Shown here in pieces: positions 44,466 to 51,414 of a stretch of DNA of 51,414 nucleotides. Under the pieces are notes generated by a model, which was not told the origin of the DNA, ran no database searches, and was given only the letters and a program-made list of their open reading frames with translations. A program made the translations under genes and the position numbers. The stretch covers positions 1 to 51,414 of the forward strand of contig JAACJQ010000427.1 in assembly GCA_016879935.1 (NCBI GenBank), read 5' to 3'. Each line of letters opens with the position of its first letter. Position 1 is the first letter of the stretch. This DNA is from Archangiaceae bacterium (lineage in GTDB: Bacteria > Myxococcota > Myxococcia > Myxococcales > Myxococcaceae).

Positions 44466-45101
44466 ATGTCACTCGTCGCTGCCCGCCTTGCCCTCGTCGC
44501 CGGAGCCCTCGCGCTGGTCTGCCTCGCAGCGCTCCATGTGCTCAGCCCGGAGTTCGAGCCGTCGTGGCGAATGGTCAGCGAGTACGCGAACGGCAAGTAC
44601 CCCTGGGTGCTCACGCTCTTCTTCGCCAGCTGGGCGGTGAGTTCGTGGGCTGTCGCGGTGGCGCTCTGGCCGTCGGCGGGCTCGTGGGTGGTGAAGCTCG
44701 GTCTGGGGCTCGTCGGCCTTTCAGGGCTCGGCGCGGCGCTCGGTGGCGCGTTCGACGTCAACCACCCGAGTCACGGTCTGGCCTTCGCGCTCGGTGTACC
44801 GACGCTTCCCATCGGCGCACTCCTCGTGGGCGTTCCGCTCAGCCGGGGCGAGCCCTTCGCGCGGCTGCGCTGGGTCTCTCAGTTACCGTGGGTGTCGCTC
44901 GTGCTCATGGTGGGCTCGTTCGTGCTGCTCGGTTCGTCGGCGGCGCGCGCAGGCGTGGAGCTCGACCCGACGAAGCCGTGGCACGAGGTGCCAGCAGGCG
45001 TCACCGCGGTGATGGGCTGGGCGAATCGGTTGCTGGTGACGGCCTACGTCGCGTGGTCGCTCGTCGCTGCGCGCCTCACGCTGCGCTCGAAGGCGGCCTG
45101 A
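44466..45101 (+). CDS. DUF998-family membrane protein
   Basis: The product is 211 residues from ATG 44466, with GGAG nine bases upstream. It has about six transmembrane helices (VAARLALVAGALALVCLAAL, WVLTLFFASWAVSSWAVAV, VVKLGLGLVGLSGLGAALGG, and others). The motif LSPEFEPSWRMVSEYANGKY, followed by FDVNHPSHGLAF, matches the DUF998 family. The function is not established. The divergent TetR gene is its likely regulator. Confidence 0.85.
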   Translation: MSLVAARLALVAGALALVCLAALHVLSPEFEPSWRMVSEYANGKYPWVLTLFFASWAVSSWAVAVALWPSAGSWVVKLGLGLVGLSGLGAALGGAFDVNHPSHGLAFALGVPTLPIGALLVGVPLSRGEPFARLRWVSQLPWVSLVLMVGSFVLLGSSAARAGVELDPTKPWHEVPAGVTAVMGWANRLLVTAYVAWSLVAARLTLRSKAA

Positions 45102-45113
45102 GCACGCCTGACG

Positions 45114-45866
45114 TCACTTCAGCGCATCGAGGGCCGCTGTGGCCTGCGCAGCCCACGCAGCACCGTCGGCATCGCCGCGCTGCTTCCCGAGTTCGATGGC
45201 GCGCGTGTACGCAGACTTGGCTCCCTCGACATCTCCCGTCGCAGCGAGACACTCCGCCAGCGCCGCGTGATTGAGCGGGTGCTTCGGTGACAGCTGCACG
45301 GCCTTCTGCGCTTCGACGAGGGCGTCGTCCGGACTGCCAGGACCTGTCGGCCATCCAGGAGCGCGCACCAGCAACAACGCGAGCACGCGTGAAGCGCCGG
45401 CGTCATCGAACTGGGGATCAGCAGCGTTCACCTTCTTCAACAACGCGATGATGCGCGGCAGCTCACCGAGCGCGGTGAGAATGTGCTCGCGCGCCGACAA
45501 CCCGAGCGCCACCGCCTGCCAGTAGTCACACCGCACCGAGCCGGGCGCGCGCTCCTGACACTGCGCCGCGGCCACCACCGCTTCATCAGCGTGCGCCGTG
45601 CGCTCTTCCTTCGGGCCGTTCTCTACCAACCATGCAGCGACCTGCACGATGCCCGCGCAGCCCTCGGTTCGCGTCACGTCCGCCGCGGCCGCGAGCTGGA
45701 ACTGCTTCAGCGCTTCTTTCACCGCCGCGACCTCGGGCCGCTTCGTGAACGCAGCCTCGGCGTCTTTCAGTGCCACCTCGGCCGACACTCCCGAAGCCAC
45801 CACCGGCGTCACCGCCGCCGGAGGACACGCCGTGAGCGCCAGCACCGCGAACCACGGCCACCTCAC
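45114..45866 (-). CDS. TPR lipoprotein, TatT-like
   Basis: The product is 250 residues. GTG 45866 overlaps the upstream TGA as GTGA. A lipoprotein signal (WPWFAVLALTACPPAAV) precedes TPR-like helices: AAFTKRPEVAAVKEALKQFQ, CQERAPGSVRCDYWQAVALG, ALVEAQKAVQLSPKHPLNHA, ALAECLAATGDVEGAKSAYT. The layout is like TatT, the TRAP-associated TPR lipoprotein, which binds a periplasmic substrate protein. The gene follows directly after a periplasmic-binding-like protein, which fits that pairing. Confidence 0.8.
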   Translation of the reverse strand: MRWPWFAVLALTACPPAAVTPVVASGVSAEVALKDAEAAFTKRPEVAAVKEALKQFQLAAAADVTRTEGCAGIVQVAAWLVENGPKEERTAHADEAVVAAAQCQERAPGSVRCDYWQAVALGLSAREHILTALGELPRIIALLKKVNAADPQFDDAGASRVLALLLVRAPGWPTGPGSPDDALVEAQKAVQLSPKHPLNHAALAECLAATGDVEGAKSAYTRAIELGKQRGDADGAAWAAQATAALDALK

Positions 45867-46732
45867 TTCGTCGCGCTCCCGAAGCTCTTCTTCGCCGCCG
45901 CCAGCGCCGCGTCATCGAGCGGAGCAAACCCCGTCAACCGCACACCCTCGAGCGCCACCTTCCCGCGCGCGTCACCCGACAACTTCCCGAACGCCGTCGC
46001 GGCCGTCTTCCACTCCGCCGCGCTCAAGCGTTGGCCCAGCGTCGCGACGACAGCGACTGGCACCTTCGGCCCGACGTGAACCACCTCGAGGTCTGCCGCG
46101 AACGGCAACGTCGGCAACGCCTTCGCCTGCTCCGCGTCGAGGAGCACGGCCATCGGCTCCTTCCCGCTCGCCGTCTTGCGCAGCGCCGACAACACCTGCC
46201 CGCCGCTCGTCACCTTCACCGTCGCCGGCAGCGCGCCGAAGCTCGAGAGCGCCACCTTCGTCACGAAGTCAGGCACCGCGGCCGTCGAGAAGAGCGAGAA
46301 CCCTTCGAGGTCGGCGGCCTTCTTCACCGTGCCCTTCTTCGCCACCAGCGACCAGCTCTGCGTTCCCTCCAGCCCCTGCTGCACGACGGCGAGGCGCGCG
46401 GTCAGCTCCAGCTCGCTCTCGTGGGCGAGGAAGAACGGCAGCGGCACCAGCGCGAACACGACATCAGGCTCCGCGAGCCGCGTCATGCCGGCCTTCTCGG
46501 TCGGAAAGTACGTGGCCACGAGCGAGTCTTTCGTCCAGCCGGCGAGCTCGGAGAACACGAGCGCCACCTCGTCCATGCGCGACTGCGCCTCCTGCGTCGT
46601 GCCCGGGTAGCCGGGTGCACAGAAGATGAGCGCGCGAGGTCCACTGGGCGCTGGAGGTGCAGCCGCCTTCGGTGGCGCCGCGACCGCGAGAACCGGGAAC
46701 GACAGGACGAACGAGAAGAGCAGGGCCCGCAT
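45863..46732 (-). CDS. Periplasmic substrate-binding-like protein
   Basis: The product is 289 residues from ATG 46732. A signal peptide (LLFSFVLSFPVLAVAAPP) precedes a type-2 periplasmic binding-like fold similar to the PhnD / TAXI-type proteins: ALIFCAPGYPGTTQEAQSRM, a domain-crossing segment with FALVPLPFFLAHESELEL, SWSLVAKKGTVKKAADLEGF, SLFSTAAVPDFVTKVALSSF, PMAVLLDAEQAKALPTLPFA. No Cys lipobox is seen, so it is soluble in the periplasm. The next gene encodes a TatT-like TPR lipoprotein; the divergent neighbour is an RND/MMPL transporter. Confidence 0.8.
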   Translation of the reverse strand: MRALLFSFVLSFPVLAVAAPPKAAAPPAPSGPRALIFCAPGYPGTTQEAQSRMDEVALVFSELAGWTKDSLVATYFPTEKAGMTRLAEPDVVFALVPLPFFLAHESELELTARLAVVQQGLEGTQSWSLVAKKGTVKKAADLEGFSLFSTAAVPDFVTKVALSSFGALPATVKVTSGGQVLSALRKTASGKEPMAVLLDAEQAKALPTLPFAADLEVVHVGPKVPVAVVATLGQRLSAAEWKTAATAFGKLSGDARGKVALEGVRLTGFAPLDDAALAAAKKSFGSATK

Positions 46733-46779
46733 GCGTCAGAATGTACGCCTCGACGTGGCGGGAGTATGCCCTCGCGCAG

Positions 46780-49065
46780 ATGACCGGAGCCTCGCGGGTC
46801 GAGAAACTGTTCGCAGCCATCATCGAGAAGCGGGTGCTGGTGCTGGTGCTGTGGCTCGCGCTGGTGCCCGGCGCTGCGTGGCTGGCGCTCCAGTTGCCCA
46901 GTGACGGCGCCATCGACCGCCTCGTCGTCGAGAAGGACCCCGACGTCGTTCGCACGCGCGCCTTTCAGCAGGTCTTCCCCGAAGGCCGGCAGGTGGTGCT
47001 GCTCTTCGAGCCGCAGGGAGACGTCTTCGCGCCCGTCGTCGTACGCGAGCTCGCCGCCGTCGAAGACGCGCTGGGCACGGTGAAGGGCGTGGTGTCGTTC
47101 TCGGCCCTCTCGTTGTTCCGCAGGCGTGAAGCCGACCTCGCGGCCGAAGGCTTCGCCTCGCGTTTTCGCACCTTCGCCGAAGGCAGCAGCTTCTTCCGGC
47201 GGCAGGGTCTCGTCGGCGAGCACCACCTCTCGCTCGCCGTCACCTTCGTCGCGCCGAGCACGAAGGAGCGTGACGCCACCCTCGGCGAACTCGACCGCGT
47301 GCTGAAGACGGTGCCGCATGCCTCGCTCGGTGAGCCCCGCCGCGTCGGCCAGCCGTACGTCGAGGAGTGGCTCGAGACCGAGACCGCGAGCGCGACGCTC
47401 CGCTACTTCCCGCTGTTCGGCGCCTTCGTGGTGGTGCTGGTGCTCGCGCTGTACCGCTCCTGGCGCGCGCTGCTGGCGATTCTGGTGACGCTCGGCGTGA
47501 CGGTGCTGCTCTCGATGGCCCTGGGTCAGTTGTTCGGCTTCACGCTCACCATCGTCTCGGAGCTGGTGCCCCTCGTCGTGCTCGTCACCGCGACGGCGAC
47601 GCTCGTCTACCTGCACAGCCGCTACATTCAGCAGCCCGAAGACGCGACGCTCGAGCAGCACCATGTGTTCGCGCTGGCGAACAAGGCGTTGCCGGTGACG
47701 GCCTCCATCGTGGCGGCGCTGCTCGGCTTCGCGGCGCTGGCCGTCTCGCAGATTCGGCCGATTCGCGAGATGGGCGTGTGGACGGCGTCTGGCCTCGCGC
47801 TCTCGTGGCTCACCAGCTTCACGCTCTTCCCCGCGCTGCAGCGCTTGCTCGCCTGCCCGACCCGCCGCGGTCTCACCTCGACTGGCCGGCTCTACGCGCG
47901 CCTCGCCGATGCGCTGCCGGGCTTCACGTACCGCTTTCGCTGGCCAGTGCTGCTCGTCGCCACGGTGGTGATGCTGGCCGGCGCCGGCTCGCTCTTCGGG
48001 GTGCCGGGCCAGCTGACGCCGATGCGCATGGAGGTCGACGCCGTCGAGTACATCGACCCGTCACTGCCGCTGCGCAAAGACATGATGGCCTACGAGAAGG
48101 CCATCGCCGGGCTCGCCGCCGTGCGCATCTGGGTGAAGACCGAAGACGGCGCCGTGGTGGAGCCCTCGACGCTGCACGCGCTCGACGCCTTCAGCACCGC
48201 GGTGTCGAACGAGCCGGGCGTCAGCTCCGTCATCGGCCCCACCACGCTCCTTCGACTTCGCCGCTACGTGGCCGGGCAGGGCGACACGCTCCCCGACGAC
48301 GAAGAGGCGTTCGCCGAGGCCGTCGCCGACTTCGAGCAGCTGCTGCTCACCGAGAAGGAGCTGCGCGGCTTCATCGACCTGAAGTCGCTCGGCCAGGCGC
48401 AGCTGATGGTGGTGACTCGGCGAGGCGACGCGGCGTCGTTCGAGGCGCTCAAGGGCCGGCTCGACGCGCTGTGGAAAGCCGAGCAGGCCCGTTCTCCCGC
48501 GCTGGCGAAGGCGACGGCCGAGGTGGTGGGCGAGTCGATTCTGCAGGCGAAGATTGGCGAGCACCTGGTGCCGACGCTGGTCGAGAGCTTCGGCCTCACC
48601 GCGGCGCTCATCTTCCTCACCTTCCTCGTGGTGTTCCGCAGCGGCGCGGCGCGCGTGATGGCGATGGTGCCGTCGCTGTTCGCGATTCTCGCCACCTTCC
48701 TCGTGATGCGGCTGTTCGGCATTCCGCTCAACGTCGCCACCATTCTCATCGCGACGACGGTGCTGGGCACGACCGAGAACGACCAGGTGCACTTCTTCCA
48801 CCACTACCAGGAGGCGAAGAAAGACGGCGCCAGCGCCGAGCGCGCGATGCTGCACACGCTCCATGTCTCGGGGCACGCCATCATCTACGCGACGCTCATC
48901 AACGCGAGCGGCTTCCTCGCGCTGGCGTTCTCGAACCTGCCGCCGATGAGACAGTTCGGCATCGTCAGCGCCATCGCCTTCGCGTTCTCGATGCTGGCCG
49001 ACTTCACCGCGCTGCCCGCCGCGTTGTGGGTGTTCTTGCGACAGAAGCCCGACGCGAAGCCCTGA
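46780..49065 (+). CDS. RND/MMPL-family transporter
   Basis: The product is about 761 residues from ATG 46780; ATG 46741 would leave almost no room for a promoter before the divergent gene. It has the RND pattern of two halves, each with one helix, a large outside loop, and five more helices (LVLVLWLALVPGAAWLALQL near the start; GAFVVVLVLALYRSWRALLA, ALLIFLTFLVVFRSGA-like helix in the second half). The motif GTTENDQVHFFHHYQEAK has the charged residues of the helix 10 region. Such proteins export lipids, hopanoids or drugs using the proton gradient. The substrate is unknown; the binding-protein pair is divergent and adjacent. Confidence 0.92.
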   Translation: MTGASRVEKLFAAIIEKRVLVLVLWLALVPGAAWLALQLPSDGAIDRLVVEKDPDVVRTRAFQQVFPEGRQVVLLFEPQGDVFAPVVVRELAAVEDALGTVKGVVSFSALSLFRRREADLAAEGFASRFRTFAEGSSFFRRQGLVGEHHLSLAVTFVAPSTKERDATLGELDRVLKTVPHASLGEPRRVGQPYVEEWLETETASATLRYFPLFGAFVVVLVLALYRSWRALLAILVTLGVTVLLSMALGQLFGFTLTIVSELVPLVVLVTATATLVYLHSRYIQQPEDATLEQHHVFALANKALPVTASIVAALLGFAALAVSQIRPIREMGVWTASGLALSWLTSFTLFPALQRLLACPTRRGLTSTGRLYARLADALPGFTYRFRWPVLLVATVVMLAGAGSLFGVPGQLTPMRMEVDAVEYIDPSLPLRKDMMAYEKAIAGLAAVRIWVKTEDGAVVEPSTLHALDAFSTAVSNEPGVSSVIGPTTLLRLRRYVAGQGDTLPDDEEAFAEAVADFEQLLLTEKELRGFIDLKSLGQAQLMVVTRRGDAASFEALKGRLDALWKAEQARSPALAKATAEVVGESILQAKIGEHLVPTLVESFGLTAALIFLTFLVVFRSGAARVMAMVPSLFAILATFLVMRLFGIPLNVATILIATTVLGTTENDQVHFFHHYQEAKKDGASAERAMLHTLHVSGHAIIYATLINASGFLALAFSNLPPMRQFGIVSAIAFAFSMLADFTALPAALWVFLRQKPDAKP

Positions 49066-49071
49066 GCCGGC

Positions 49072-49140
49072 TCAGAACCGCACGCCGGTGCCGAGCGTCG
49101 CGAGCTTCGTTGATGACGACGTTGGTTCTGACTTCGACCT
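49072..49140 (-). pseudogene. Possible remnant of an outer-membrane protein C-terminus
   Basis: The minus frame reads 22 codons ending STKLATLGTGVRF then TGA, with the terminal Phe and alternating pattern of a beta-barrel last strand. A TGA lies directly upstream in the same frame, so it has no start. It sits between convergent genes. A 14-bp palindrome CTGAGCC-GGCTCAG (49062-49075) covers the stops on both strands. Confidence 0.25.
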
Positions 49141-49914
49141 TCACAGCACTGCGTGTCGCGTCGAGACCGACCACTCGCCCACGCCGAAGCGTTGCGGGCT
49201 CTGCACCTCGAGTTGGTGCAGGTCGAGCACACGGCCGCCTCGCGTCTCTGCGGTGTGTGCGAGCAGTGTGTCGAACTCCGTGGCGGGCAGGTGGCTCCAC
49301 AACGACAGCCAGAGGTCGAACGGCAGCTGCGCCTGCGCGCGGTGCACGTGCACGCCCACCAGCGCGAGCGCGAGCTGGCCCGCGAGCTTGCCCGCTTCGG
49401 CGACGTTGCTGCGCGGCCGCTCGTTGGGCAGGAAGACCAGCCGCTGGTTGCAGTTCACCGCGAAGCCCTGCTGCCAGCCGCCGGGGAACTTCGCGGTGGC
49501 GGGGCTGGCGCGGAAGGTCTGCTGCGCCGGCGCGACCTGGCTCGGCACCGGCAGCTCCGTCAGCAACGACAGGGCGCCCCACAGCCGTGCGAAGCCTTCG
49601 GCGAAGCGCAGCGTGAGGTCGCCGCCGGAAAACCGCAGCGTCATCGTGGCGCGACTCGCGACGAGGTCGATGGTCGTGATGGTGCTGAGGGTGACGGCCT
49701 TCGCTTCGCGCATCGGCGCCTTGAAGATGAGCCGCCGCTGCGTCAGCCAGTACTGCCCCGAGATCAGGAGGGGCACGGCCACCAGCGGCGCGAAGAGCAG
49801 CGAGCAGACCAGCGGGCTGAGCGCGAGGGTGTAGAGCCAGCAGTGCCAGCTGCGGCCTCCCGAGAGGACGACGGTCTCACCGGGCTCGAGGGGAAGCGGA
49901 GGAGGGGTGTTCAT
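49141..49914 (-). CDS. Membrane protein with PH-like domain, hypothetical
   Basis: The product is 257 residues from ATG 49914. Two close hydrophobic helices occur (WLYTLALSPLVCSLLFAPLV, AVPLLISGQYWLTQ) after a Pro-rich N-terminus. The segment RRLIFKAPMREAKAVTLSTI then TTIDLVASRATMTLRFSGGD resembles the bacterial PH-like fold seen in small membrane proteins. The C-terminal half is soluble and unrecognised (LFLPNERPRSNVAEAGKLAG). It is probably on the cytoplasmic side of the inner membrane. Upstream, 49915-50163 holds no gene I can support. Confidence 0.7.
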   Translation of the reverse strand: MNTPPPLPLEPGETVVLSGGRSWHCWLYTLALSPLVCSLLFAPLVAVPLLISGQYWLTQRRLIFKAPMREAKAVTLSTITTIDLVASRATMTLRFSGGDLTLRFAEGFARLWGALSLLTELPVPSQVAPAQQTFRASPATAKFPGGWQQGFAVNCNQRLVFLPNERPRSNVAEAGKLAGQLALALVGVHVHRAQAQLPFDLWLSLWSHLPATEFDTLLAHTAETRGGRVLDLHQLEVQSPQRFGVGEWSVSTRHAVL

Positions 49915-50163
49915 GCTCCCGTGACCCACCCCTCGCGTGGCGGGTGCAAACATCATCTCGAGTCTGGAAGGCGTCGCGGGAGGACCGAACGACGAGGGTT
50001 CGCTGACGACGACGAACGAGGCCGCGAGCCACGGCACCCGGGTCATGGCGTCGATGTCAGGCGCTGCTTCGCGCCCGCCACGACTGCGCAGCAGATCTCC
50101 ACGGTTTGAACGGGCACATCGATTGCTCACGCGCCTCGCGAACTTCTGCGCGGGGGAGCGCTC

Positions 50164-51414
50164 ATGCATCGTCTCGTCGGTCTCATCGTCGTGTCGCTGG
50201 TGTGTTCGTGTGGTGTGTCGCCGAGCTCCACGGGTGGTGCCGGCTTCGGCGCGACGGTCGGTGGCGTGAAAGACATCGGCCAGGCGCGCAAGGTCATCGC
50301 CCAGGGCCAGGTGCCTCCGTCGTCGATGGTGACCGCCGAAGGGCTCTTCGCCGAGCACGAGTTCGCGGCCGAAGGCGAGGGCTGCTCCGAGGTCTTCTGC
50401 GCGCGCCCCGCGTTTGGCCGGTACCACCTGCGGGCGACGAACACCGACGAGACGTTCGTGCACGTCGCGCTGCGCTCGGGGCTCGGCCCAGAGTGGAAGC
50501 GGCCTCCCGCCGACCTGATGGCCGTCGTCGACCGCAGCTCGATGATGTCCATCGACATGAAGGAGACGCTGCACGCCGTCGCGGTGATGGTCGACAACCT
50601 GCGGCCCGACGACCGCTTCGGCCTCGTGGTCTACGACGACCGCGCGACGGTGCTGATTCCCCTCGGGCCCGTCACCGACAAAGAGGCCACGAAGAAGACG
50701 ATTCGCGAGGTGACGGTGAAGGGTTCGACCGCGGGTCAGGTGCCGGCCATCGAGCTGGCGACCACCGAGCTCTCCAACGCGCACCAGGCGGGGCGCATGA
50801 GCCGCATCATGATGTTCGCCTGTGCGCTGCCTCCGTTGGGCGAGGCGCGCTTCGACACCATCGTGAAGGACAACGCGAACGCCGGCATCGCGCTCTCGTT
50901 CTTCGGCATTCTCGCGGGCGGAGGCTACGAGTCGGCGCGGTACTTCACGTCGAAGCGCGGCGGCAACGCGTACTTCCTGGGCTCGCTGAAGGACATCGAG
51001 ACCATCTTCGACACCGACTTCGACTTCGTCATCACGCCGCTCGCGTACGACTTCTCGTTGTCGCTCTCACTCGGCGCCGTCGGCGTGACGCGCGTCTGGG
51101 GCATTCCCAACGGTGAGCAGAAGCTCGAGGCGACGACCATCTTCCCCAGCCGGCGCAAGGGCGCCATCGTGATGCAGCTCGACGGCGCGCCTTCCGATGG
51201 CGTGGTGAAGCTCGGCTTCGAGCCTGCGACCGACCCGACACGCCGCAGCGAGCTCGCCCCGGTGCTCGTCGAGACGAAGGGCGGAGTGCGCAAGGCGGTG
51301 GCGCTGGTGAACCTGAGCGATGGGCTGAAGAAGGCGCTCGAGCTCTGGGCTGCGGGCGTGAAGCCCGCTGCGCGCGCCGAGGTGACGTCGCTGCTCACCG
51401 ACACGAAGGCCGAA
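50164..51414 (+). CDS. vWA-domain lipoprotein, C-terminus off the window
   Basis: The frame runs from ATG 50164 to the right edge, giving at least 417 residues. GGGGGAG lies just upstream. The lipoprotein signal is LVGLIVVSLVCSCGVSP. A vWA-like domain spans about 115-300: LMAVVDRSSMMSIDMKETLH, DDRFGLVVYDDRATVLIPLG, VKGSTAGQVPAIELATTEL, and IALSFFGILAGG. The metal-binding motif is degenerate: Asp-x-Ser-x-Ser reads DRSSM, so metal-dependent binding may be lost. A beta domain follows. The protein is probably envelope-anchored and binds a protein partner. Confidence 0.88.
   Translation, partial: MHRLVGLIVVSLVCSCGVSPSSTGGAGFGATVGGVKDIGQARKVIAQGQVPPSSMVTAEGLFAEHEFAAEGEGCSEVFCARPAFGRYHLRATNTDETFVHVALRSGLGPEWKRPPADLMAVVDRSSMMSIDMKETLHAVAVMVDNLRPDDRFGLVVYDDRATVLIPLGPVTDKEATKKTIREVTVKGSTAGQVPAIELATTELSNAHQAGRMSRIMMFACALPPLGEARFDTIVKDNANAGIALSFFGILAGGGYESARYFTSKRGGNAYFLGSLKDIETIFDTDFDFVITPLAYDFSLSLSLGAVGVTRVWGIPNGEQKLEATTIFPSRRKGAIVMQLDGAPSDGVVKLGFEPATDPTRRSELAPVLVETKGGVRKAVALVNLSDGLKKALELWAAGVKPAARAEVTSLLTDTKAE

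Noticed and set aside
49915..50163. Upstream extension of the minus ORF from 49914 towards 50784
   Set aside because: The extension is antisense to the vWA gene and has no support; ATG 49914 starts a coherent membrane protein.
1..51414. tRNA, rRNA or prophage genes
   Set aside because: No T-loop/acceptor patterns, rRNA stretches, integrase, transposase or phage structural genes were found by reading.

Overview
The window is about 51.4 kb of high-GC DNA with very high third-position GC. It almost certainly comes from a chromosome of the Myxococcota (myxobacteria and relatives). This rests on the mix of sigma-54 activators (one with an FHA domain), a transmembrane Ser/Thr kinase, ECF sigma factors, AgmX/PglI-type proteins and many secreted lipoproteins with Gly/Ala/Ser/Thr or Asp-Ala-Gly linkers followed by eukaryote-like extracellular repeats. 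I see no rRNA, tRNA, CRISPR array, transposase or prophage gene.

Layout. 1-4 kb: minus-strand lipoproteins (one cut by the left edge), an outer-membrane-like protein, a phosphoesterase lipoprotein and a DUF427 protein. 4-6 kb: two membrane-anchored proteins with repeated ribosomal L7/L12 C-terminal-like motifs, then a small hypothetical. 6-12.6 kb: a carboxypeptidase-regulatory-like lipoprotein coupled to a small zinc-ribbon protein, a membrane protein, a metallophosphoesterase behind an ECF sigma factor with a built-in zinc anti-sigma domain, and two envelope proteins. 12.6-15.2 kb: a GAF/sigma-54 activator with a perfect palindrome upstream, then a lipoprotein with four DUF1508-like repeats. 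15.2-18.1 kb: gene-poor, with a frameshifted relic, a 31-nt perfect palindrome, a DUF1275 membrane protein, an 84-bp tandem repeat and an alpha/beta hydrolase lipoprotein. 18.1-25.8 kb: signalling and housekeeping: tandem AgmX/PglI-like proteins, an FHA/sigma-54 activator abutting a zinc-ribbon Ser/Thr kinase, a hybrid histidine kinase, thioredoxin, a FecCD-type permease and a small membrane protein.

25.8-43 kb is dominated by large secreted proteins: IgGFc-binding-like, EGF plus kelch-like, antistasin-like, RCC1-like, disintegrin-like Cys-rich and PNGase F-like. Six or seven of them lie head to tail on the minus strand (42862 down to 33524) with an ECF sigma factor and a membrane TPR-like protein, so the array may be one regulated surface operon. 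A papain-like cysteine protease gene (32102-33511) is split by one in-frame TAG that separates its Cys from its His and Asn. 43-51.4 kb: a TetR regulator divergent from a DUF998 membrane protein, a periplasmic-binding-like protein plus TPR lipoprotein divergent from an RND/MMPL transporter, a membrane protein and a vWA-domain lipoprotein cut by the right edge.

The best candidates for something undescribed are the sigma-factor-linked surface operon, the binding-protein/TPR/MMPL locus, the L7/L12-like repeat proteins and the non-coding repeats at 15.5-17.0 kb. All functions are read from motifs by eye; no database search was run.
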